DNA of 64,000 nucleotides, from contig NZ_FSQZ01000001.1 in assembly GCF_900129645.1 (NCBI RefSeq), positions 124,001 through 188,000 on the forward strand, read 5' to 3'. The DNA is from Acetomicrobium flavidum. GTDB lineage: Bacteria > Synergistota > Synergistia > Synergistales > Acetomicrobiaceae. The notes below the pieces were generated by a model. It saw only the letters and a list, made by a program, of their open reading frames with translations. It did not search any database and was not told the origin of the DNA. Position numbers and translations under genes: made by a program. Every line of letters begins with the position of its first letter. Within the stretch, counting starts at the first letter, position 1. Positions 58,244 to 64,000 of this stretch are shown here, in pieces.

Positions 58244-59150
58244 CTCCGGATTCATTTTGATCGATAAACCAAAAGGCATGAGCAGTGCTGCCTGCGTAAA
58301 TATACTTCGCAGTAAAGCAGGCCGAAAAACCAAGGTAGGACATGCTGGAACTCTGGACGTACCGGCATGCGGCTTGTTGGTGTTGCTTTTGGGCAAGATG
58401 ACGCGAAGCTCTCCCTACGTGATGAACTTGCCAAAAACATATGTAACGACCATAAAACTTGGGGAACAAACGGATACCGATGACTCAACGGGCCAGGTCC
58501 AACGCAAAAGCGAGTGGAGACACATCAAGGAAGAAGATATAGACCTGGCATTAGTATCCTTCTTGGGACATAGGCACCAGGTTCCGCCCAAGGTATCCGC
58601 AATATCCGTCAATGGAAGGCGTGCATACGAAATAGCAAGGAACGACGAGTCTCCAGAGCTACCCGAAAGGGTCGTATTCGTCCAAAGCATTAAAAGGACC
58701 AGCCCCATCTCGGAGGAGGGCAAATTCACGTTGGATCTCGAGTGCTCCAAAGGAACCTACGTTAGGGGCTTGGCGCGAGATTTAGGCATAAAGCTTGGAT
58801 GTTACGCTCATGTAGATTTTTTGCAGCGCACGAAGATAGGGCCCTTTGAGCTTAAAGATGCAATCCCTATGGATTGCCTGTACGAGATGTCCGAGGAGGA
58901 GGTCCTTTCAAAGGTATGTTCGCCATATGAACTCTTAAAGGCCTTCTGTACGTGCGAGGCCAACGAAGGGGAAGAAGAGATTTTGGCTAAAGGCCAAAGT
59001 CTATCCGATGTTCCTCGAATAAAAGAGTGGGGGACGATTGAACCATCGAAGGCCTTTGCGGTTAAGGGCAAAGATTTAATTTCTTTTTGCGATATCAAAT
59101 GGCATGACTCAGGCTGTGTTATAAAGCCGGTCACAAATATTTTCCTTTAA
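58236..59150 (+). CDS. truB: tRNA pseudouridine-55 synthase
   Basis: A 304-residue enzyme making pseudouridine-55 in the tRNA T-loop. IDKPKGMSSA (9-18) and GHAGTLDVPACGLL (35-48; catalytic Asp41) are present; the usual Pro after the catalytic Asp is Val here. CSKGTYVRGLARDLG is the RNA-binding strand. Overlaps nrnA by 8 bases. Confidence 0.93.
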   Translation: MYSSGFILIDKPKGMSSAACVNILRSKAGRKTKVGHAGTLDVPACGLLVLLLGKMTRSSPYVMNLPKTYVTTIKLGEQTDTDDSTGQVQRKSEWRHIKEEDIDLALVSFLGHRHQVPPKVSAISVNGRRAYEIARNDESPELPERVVFVQSIKRTSPISEEGKFTLDLECSKGTYVRGLARDLGIKLGCYAHVDFLQRTKIGPFELKDAIPMDCLYEMSEEEVLSKVCSPYELLKAFCTCEANEGEEEILAKGQSLSDVPRIKEWGTIEPSKAFAVKGKDLISFCDIKWHDSGCVIKPVTNIFL

Positions 59151-59180
59151 ACTTTCGATGCGCAACAGGGGTGGTTTTCA

Positions 59181-60155
59181 ATGATTTTGGTATTGGGATC
59201 CTTTGACGGATTTCACAAAGGACATCAAGCGCTGTTTGATATAGCACGTGACGTATCCGGCAGGATGAGCCTTCCTTGGGGAGTGCTGACCTTCGTTCCC
59301 CATCCCCAGATTGTGCTTGGAAACGGCAAGTTCGTGCCGCTTTTTACAGATTTGGAAAGGGATTTCATCGCATCTTTTTTGGGGATTCCTAAAGTTTTAA
59401 AGATGCCATTCTATCAAATAAAGGATCTATCGCCTGCTGATTTCATCGAAGAGCTGGAAAGGCGTTTCAGGGCCAAGGGAATCATAGTTGGGGAAAATTT
59501 CAAGTTCGGCAGAAACCGCAGCGGAGATGTGGCATTTCTCAGGGAGTATTTATCCCGAAAAGGATGGTTTTTCGCAGCGATCCCACCTCTCAGAATAGAC
59601 GACATGGTGGTAAGCAGTTCCTTGATCAGACAACTCACGCAAAAAGGACTTATGCCCCAGACCCAAAGGATGTTAGGGTATCCCTACTTCATCATATCCA
59701 GGGTCGTGGAGGGCAACCAACGCGGACGAAAGCTTGGGTTCCCTACGGCCAACCTGCGCCTATCGAGTTATAAGCTAGTTCCCCCAAGGGGAGTTTACGC
59801 GACTGCAGTCCTGACCCAAGAACGCTGGTGGTCGGGAGCTTTAAACATAGGATATAATCCGACCTTCGAAAGGGGCACGGAAATTCACGCCGAAGTCCAT
59901 CTCGACGAATTTGATGGTGACCTTTACGGCGAGATGATGATCGTCCTGTTTTTGAACCACATTAGGGAAGAAAGAAAGTTTGAATCTGCCCAGGCATTGA
60001 TAGCCCAGATGAAGGAAGATGTAATACATGCCAAGGAGTTTTGCCGCAAATGGTTTTACGAACACGAATCCCTGCTCGTTGCCCTTAAAAAACATTGGGA
60101 GACTTACGAATCAAGCATCAAGGTGCTAGACGCTGGTTTACGTTTAGGCCTTTAG
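59181..60155 (+). CDS. ribF: Bifunctional riboflavin kinase/FAD synthetase
   Basis: A 324-residue enzyme giving FMN and FAD. The N-terminal adenylyltransferase shows GSFDGFHKGHQ (6-16) and IIVGENFKFGRNRSGD; the C-terminal kinase has GRKLGFPTANL and the catalytic GVYAT and NIGYNPTF segments. truB-ribF order is classic. Confidence 0.94.
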   Translation: MILVLGSFDGFHKGHQALFDIARDVSGRMSLPWGVLTFVPHPQIVLGNGKFVPLFTDLERDFIASFLGIPKVLKMPFYQIKDLSPADFIEELERRFRAKGIIVGENFKFGRNRSGDVAFLREYLSRKGWFFAAIPPLRIDDMVVSSSLIRQLTQKGLMPQTQRMLGYPYFIISRVVEGNQRGRKLGFPTANLRLSSYKLVPPRGVYATAVLTQERWWSGALNIGYNPTFERGTEIHAEVHLDEFDGDLYGEMMIVLFLNHIREERKFESAQALIAQMKEDVIHAKEFCRKWFYEHESLLVALKKHWETYESSIKVLDAGLRLGL

Positions 60156-60208
60156 GGAATAAAATAACATCAACCCAACCCCGAAGGAGGCTTACGCAGG
60201 GCCTAAAC

Positions 60209-61162
60209 ATGATGGACATATACAGGGAAACCAAAGGCATCATACATAAATTGGACGAGATCGAGCCTCACGTTTGGATTCACATGGTAGCACCCACGGA
60301 AGAGGAGCTACAAAAGGTCTCCAAGCGCACGGGGTTAGACCTGGATTTTTTAAAGGCAGCACTGGACGAAGAAGAGCGCTCTCGCCTCGAAGTCGACGAG
60401 GGACAAGCCCTAATTTTGATCAACATTCCAATTATGAGATCCAAGCTCGTTTACGTAACCCTTCCTCTGGGGATAATAATAGGTCAAGACTACATCGTCA
60501 CCGTTTGCATAGAAAATATTCACCTCATTCAAGAGCTGCTACAACGCTCCAAAGTTCACACTGGCAAGAAAAATCGTCTTCTACTCCAAATTCTTTATCA
60601 AACTGCCATCATCTACATCGACAACATAAGGCGCCTGAACATGCAGACCAGAGAGCTGGAAGATCATCTGCGGAAGTCCATGGAAAACGAAGAGATGTTC
60701 GGGCTAATGGAGATCCAAAAAAGCCTGGTTTACCTTCTTACCGCACTTAGGGCCAACCAAATTCTTATGGAAAAGCTGCTGCGATCGTACTTTCGACCTG
60801 TATACGACAAAAAAGAAGACCAGTTGCCCATAAAGCTTTATGCAGAAGACGAAGACTTGCTGGAGGACGCACTCACCGAGAACAAACAGGCGCTTTCCAT
60901 GGCAGAAGTGTACAGCAACATCTTAAGCGGAACCCTCGATGCCTTTGCCTCGATAATTTCAAACAACCTGAACATAGTAATGAAATTCTTAGCCGCTATA
61001 ACGATCATCTTGGCCATCCCGGGATTGGTCGGCACATTTTATGGCATGAACGTGTTGTTGCCCTTGCAGAATAACCACCACGCCTTTAGCTTCATCCTCC
61101 TGATCTCAGGCATAGCAGTATCCATTGCCGCCTTCATATTTCATAAGAAGAACATGCTTTGA
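60209..61162 (+). CDS. corA: CorA-like divalent metal transporter
   Basis: A 317-residue Mg/Co channel of the CorA family. A long soluble N-terminal domain (1-250), a helical stalk, then two membrane helices at the C-terminus with the pore motif YGMNV just after the first. A short basic tail ends the protein. The start is ATG 60209; a longer reading overlaps ribF. Last core gene before the accessory region. Confidence 0.92.
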   Translation: MMDIYRETKGIIHKLDEIEPHVWIHMVAPTEEELQKVSKRTGLDLDFLKAALDEEERSRLEVDEGQALILINIPIMRSKLVYVTLPLGIIIGQDYIVTVCIENIHLIQELLQRSKVHTGKKNRLLLQILYQTAIIYIDNIRRLNMQTRELEDHLRKSMENEEMFGLMEIQKSLVYLLTALRANQILMEKLLRSYFRPVYDKKEDQLPIKLYAEDEDLLEDALTENKQALSMAEVYSNILSGTLDAFASIISNNLNIVMKFLAAITIILAIPGLVGTFYGMNVLLPLQNNHHAFSFILLISGIAVSIAAFIFHKKNML

Positions 61163-61198
61163 TGGGCCTATTATTCAATTTTATGCGTGATCCCTCAT

Positions 61199-61634
61199 TA
61201 TCAAAGCAAGAGATTCTGACATCGGGGCAGAAGCTTAAAAGACGTGCACATCAGGCTTTACGAGTTCATCAGCCACGGTAAAGGCAATCCTAAAGCTTCC
61301 GTAGACCCACAATCCCAAGCTAGAAGAAACCATCCCGGTCTTTTGCCCACAGGACACAAAGCTCTACGTGGATTCATGGCGCCAGCGGCCAACCAGCTAT
61401 TCGGCCCGCCTCGGCATGCGAATAAGGCCTTACGACCTGCGACATGCCTTTGACCTTTTTTGCCTGTGAAACGTTGGAGATCTGCTGTTGTTGCAGTGTA
61501 TCATGAGCCATGCCGATCTTGCAATGACCAAACGTTATGTTGCCTACAGCTTAGGCGACATAAAAGAGCAACACGCCCATGCCTCGCCTGTCAACAAGCT
61601 CGTGTCGGTGAGAAAGAGGGTAATGCTGAGATGA
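61199..61634 (+). pseudogene. Degraded tyrosine recombinase (integrase)
   Basis: The remnant has at least one frameshift and one in-frame stop. From 61380 one frame reads RQRPTSY, then IRPYDLRHAF (the catalytic Arg block), a TGA, then MSHADLAMTKRYVAY and EQHAHASPVNKL, ending at 61634. DLRH, the SH block and the KRY tyrosine are recognisable integrase motifs. The upstream segment (61244-61375, with SHGKGN) is in a different frame and matches the middle of an integrase. The catalytic domain is inactive as written. It marks an old insertion beside corA. Confidence 0.8.
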
Positions 61635-61935
61635 AGCTGATAATAAGGCAGGCTTAAACACAGAATACGGCACAACAAGATCTTTCTTAATGAGACAAAA
61701 TTTTGCATCATATCGCTGAGCTATCCGCGTATCCATCTGTTCATCTTTACTTAGTGTAGCATGTTTGCGTATAATATGGTGAGCTTTAAGGGTCGGCATA
61801 CACGGTAGCCAAATAGGAAAGTTAACTTCCTAATTTCTTCTATAAAAAGTATTGACAAAATAAAAGATGAAATGAACTACGAAACAAATAGATGTCACGG
61901 CATTAAAAAAGCAATAAGGGAGGCGGAAAAAAGCT
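61635..61935. other. AT-rich intergenic region before the nuclease gene
   Basis: No coding region is supported. It contains the imperfect palindrome TAGGAAAGTTAACTTCCTA (61814-61832), which may be an operator, and TTGACA at 61852-61857 without a good -10 partner. Confidence 0.45.
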
Positions 61936-63288
61936 GTGATGATAGACAAGTTCTTGTGCCAGGAGGAAACGAAAGAGGCCATGGAAACCATTGAAGCTTA
62001 TAATAACATCTTAAAAACAGGCTTGTTGTCAAGTAAAAAGATTAACTGGCTCGATATAGCTGGCTTATCTTTTCCTCCGGCTCCGCCAACGTACGAGCAG
62101 GTAGCAGCTGAAGTAAACATTCCCAAAAAGAGCTTTTGGGAGCTGTTTTTCCCTAGTTGGAAGGCAAGGCGTAAAGCAAAGGAGCAAGAAGCACGCGAAA
62201 TATATAAAGATCGCCTGGAAAAACATGAACTTCACATAAAGGAAATGAAAGAACGAGAGCTCAAACTTCGAACCGATTTCGAAAATGGTGATCCGCTCGC
62301 AGTTGAGAAATACGTTTCGCTCGTACTTAAAAAATCTTGTTATCCTCCTGAAATATCCAAAAAGTATGAAGTGCAGTTTGACCCATTAAGTAAGACTGTC
62401 ATTGTAAATTACCTTTTGCCAAACCCAGAACAGATTCCGAGAATAATAGAATTTAAATATATAGCAAGTAAAAGAGAAGTGAAAACTGTCGAAATGAAAC
62501 AAAAACAATTTGAAGCTTTTTATGAGTCTGTGCTCTACCAAATAACTCTACGCACTATTCACGAGGTGTTTCAGAGTGATTACCCAAATAATGTGCAGTC
62601 TGTGGTCTTCAACGGATGGGTAGATGGTATAGATCGGGCAACGGGTACAGCTTTTAGATCATGTGTTTTATCATGTCAGGTTTTTAGAGAAGAGTTTCAA
62701 AAACTCAATTTATCTCAAGTGGATCCAAAACTGTGTTTCCGCAATCTAAAGGGACTTAACGCTGGGCCGTTAGCCCAGTTAGCTCCGGTTAAGCCTGTGA
62801 TGGAGATAAAGCGTGACGATGTCAGATTTATCGAATCCCGGCCCATCTTAGATGAAGTGGAATCCATACCTAATCTAGCTACAATGGATTGGACAGACTT
62901 TGAGCACCTGGTTCGTGAATTGTTTGAAAGGTTCTTTTCGAAAGACGGAGGCGAGGTGCGCGTTACTCGTGCCAGTCGTGATTGGGGAGTTGATGCCATC
63001 GCCTTTGATCCTGATCCCATAAGAGGAGGCAAAATTGTAATCCAAGCTAAACGTTATAACAATGTAGTCCCAGTATCTGCCGTTAGAGATTTATATGGCA
63101 CCGTAATAAACGAGGGGGCAACGAAAGGTATCCTTGTAACCACAAGTTACTTTGGTAATGATTCCAGAGAATTTGTCAGAGACAAACCTATTACTTTAAT
63201 TGATGGTTCTAATCTGATTTCTTTATTTCAACAACATGGATATAAAGTTAGAATAGAACTGCAAAAATCTAGAACAAATGGGTCTTAA
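61936..63288 (+). CDS. Mrr-type restriction endonuclease
   Basis: A 450-residue protein. The C-terminal nuclease domain (about 315-440) has the Mrr pattern MDWTDFEHLVRELFERFF, RASRDWGVDAIAFDPDP and IVIQAKRYN (the D...QxK active site), and GATKGILVTTSYF. The N-terminal part has a charged coiled-coil region (about 70-110) and a middle domain seen in related restriction-system proteins (VVFNGWVDGIDRATG). This class cleaves modified or foreign DNA. The GC content is lower than upstream genes, and it sits alone beside an integrase remnant, which suggests acquisition by transfer. Start is GTG 61936 or ATG 61939. Confidence 0.85.
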   Translation: MMIDKFLCQEETKEAMETIEAYNNILKTGLLSSKKINWLDIAGLSFPPAPPTYEQVAAEVNIPKKSFWELFFPSWKARRKAKEQEAREIYKDRLEKHELHIKEMKERELKLRTDFENGDPLAVEKYVSLVLKKSCYPPEISKKYEVQFDPLSKTVIVNYLLPNPEQIPRIIEFKYIASKREVKTVEMKQKQFEAFYESVLYQITLRTIHEVFQSDYPNNVQSVVFNGWVDGIDRATGTAFRSCVLSCQVFREEFQKLNLSQVDPKLCFRNLKGLNAGPLAQLAPVKPVMEIKRDDVRFIESRPILDEVESIPNLATMDWTDFEHLVRELFERFFSKDGGEVRVTRASRDWGVDAIAFDPDPIRGGKIVIQAKRYNNVVPVSAVRDLYGTVINEGATKGILVTTSYFGNDSREFVRDKPITLIDGSNLISLFQQHGYKVRIELQKSRTNGS

Positions 63289-63719
63289 ATTGAACAATTT
63301 TAAGATGTCTCGCATTTTTTTATCCAGAGAGCAAAACCCTTTTACTTTTATAGGATAGAGTCTAAAACAAAATTTATAGATGTCCAAACCTTTAACGCTG
63401 ACTTTATAACTTTATATTTGATACCTCAACAAGCACTATGCGTAATAAAAACTACAAGGGTTTACTTCCTTATAGCGCCGTGAACGTAGAATATTTTTAC
63501 ATTATAGCGCATGGAATGGTTACGTGAGGTATAAAGAGATTCTGTTGGGTATAAGTGATCTCTGCAAACGTATTGGCTTAACAGTACAATAGGATCCATA
63601 TAAGATTGAAATAATTGGCAGGCGCAAATATCGGTATGATCTTAAAGACATCTAGTTTGCCATGTTGAAATGGATGGACTGATAAATTATTTTAAAGATT
63701 AAGAAAAAGGGGGGTTAGA
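63289..63719. other. AT-rich intergenic region with gene debris
   Basis: No intact gene is supported; a broken helix-turn-helix gene lies within. The rest shows no identifiable coding segment. Confidence 0.5.
63524..63655 (+). pseudogene. Broken helix-turn-helix (excisionase-like) gene
   Basis: One frame reads RYKEILLGISDLCKRIGLTV, then a stop (TAG at 63590), then DPYKIEIIGRRKYRYDLKDI to another stop. The pattern ISDLCKRIGL...GRRKYRYDLKDI is that of small MerR/excisionase-type DNA-binding proteins. The TAG makes it nonfunctional unless read through. Short and weak evidence. Confidence 0.4.
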
Positions 63720-64000
63720 ATGACTATTTGCGTGAGTGTAAGAATTCCTGAGGGTTTAATATTGGCTGCTGATAGTATGGTTACTATCGAAGGGTCGATT
63801 AATACACTGCAAGGCCGACAAAAAAAGGTATTGAAGACATTTGAGTTTGCTAATAAATTGGTGCGTATTAAAGATTACCCTATAGGAGTAATGACGTGGG
63901 GAATATCTAGTTTAAGTGATAGGTCAATCCCAAGTCTAATAATGGAATGGGAACATGGTTTGCCCCCACTTAAAGACAATCAGCCTTACACCGTAGATGA
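63720..64000 (+). CDS. Proteasome-like Ntn-hydrolase (partial)
   Basis: The first 93 residues of a protein that leaves the window. MTICVSVRIPEGLILAADSM has the proteasome/HslV pattern: Thr2 as possible N-terminal nucleophile after Met removal, followed by the AADS motif. A lysine pair (QKKVLK) and the glycine-containing PIGVMTWGI strand follow. It is preceded by AAAAAGGGGGG, a good ribosome-binding site. It is not HslV or a classical actinobacterial proteasome subunit by its residues. Its neighbour is a restriction nuclease, so a defence role is conceivable but unproven. Confidence 0.7.
   Translation, partial: MTICVSVRIPEGLILAADSMVTIEGSINTLQGRQKKVLKTFEFANKLVRIKDYPIGVMTWGISSLSDRSIPSLIMEWEHGLPPLKDNQPYTVD

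Noticed and set aside
61244-61453. 69-codon open frame after corA
   Set aside because: It is one frame of the decayed integrase, not an independent gene.

Overview
The window looks like a densely packed chromosomal segment of an anaerobic, amino-acid- and peptide-using bacterium of moderate GC content. It mixes features common in Firmicutes (T-box leader, PurR, RemA, Veg, GlcT/PtsG, scpAB, a rimP-nusA-ylxR-infB operon) with a LysW carrier-protein amino-acid cassette best known from Thermus/Deinococcus and archaea. My best guess is the Synergistota (Acetomicrobium-like). That is an impression from the gene set and has not been tested by any search. No rRNA gene or CRISPR array was seen.

Layout. 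1-9200 (minus strand) holds two ABC importers: an iron(III)-type system (ATPase cut by the window edge, fused double permease, binding protein) and a complete peptide/nickel-type system (binding protein, two permeases, two ATPases). 9391-12130 (minus) is an M20 amidohydrolase with an AbgT-type transporter. Back-to-back promoters separate it from 12287-17382 (plus), a compact six-gene LysW cassette (lysW-X-Y-Z-J-K). Next come a DUF151 nuclease-family protein and, on the minus strand, a Pif1-like helicase fused to a WYL domain. 19519-23394 is a probable molybdenum-cofactor riboswitch plus terminator in front of an FAD-less molybdenum hydroxylase and a cupin. 23401-27196 is a T-box-controlled dapA-dapB-dapH-lysC operon. 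27342-32600 is a branched-chain amino-acid ABC importer in which permease LivM and ATPase LivG are fused, followed by a PEBP-like protein. Then come veg, and a glcT-ptsG glucose PTS unit with its RNA antiterminator.

36417-61162 is core housekeeping in long operons: ispE-purR; a ferredoxin; a CAU tRNA; then Nif3-trpS-scpA-scpB-rluB-HDOD-cmk-plsC-hflX-yicC-remA-gmk-rpoZ-coaBC-priA-der; hup; then rimP-nusA-ylxR-infB-DUF503-rbfA-nrnA-truB-ribF-corA. Overlapping start and stop codons and TTG/GTG starts are frequent, so several starts were moved to the codon with a proper ribosome-binding site.

After corA the character changes. 61199-64000 is AT-rich and loosely packed. It holds a decayed tyrosine recombinase, an intact Mrr-type restriction nuclease, a broken helix-turn-helix gene, and the start of a proteasome-like Ntn-hydrolase that runs off the window. 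This looks like an accessory island at an old integration site.

Most worth a second look are the PriA homologue with destroyed ATPase motifs, the coexistence of the LysW cassette with a DAP pathway (which raises the question whether the cassette makes lysine or arginine), the riboswitch-controlled molybdenum enzyme, the Pif1-WYL fusion, the rimP leader with a promoter and terminator nested in structured RNA, and the accessory island with its Ntn-hydrolase.
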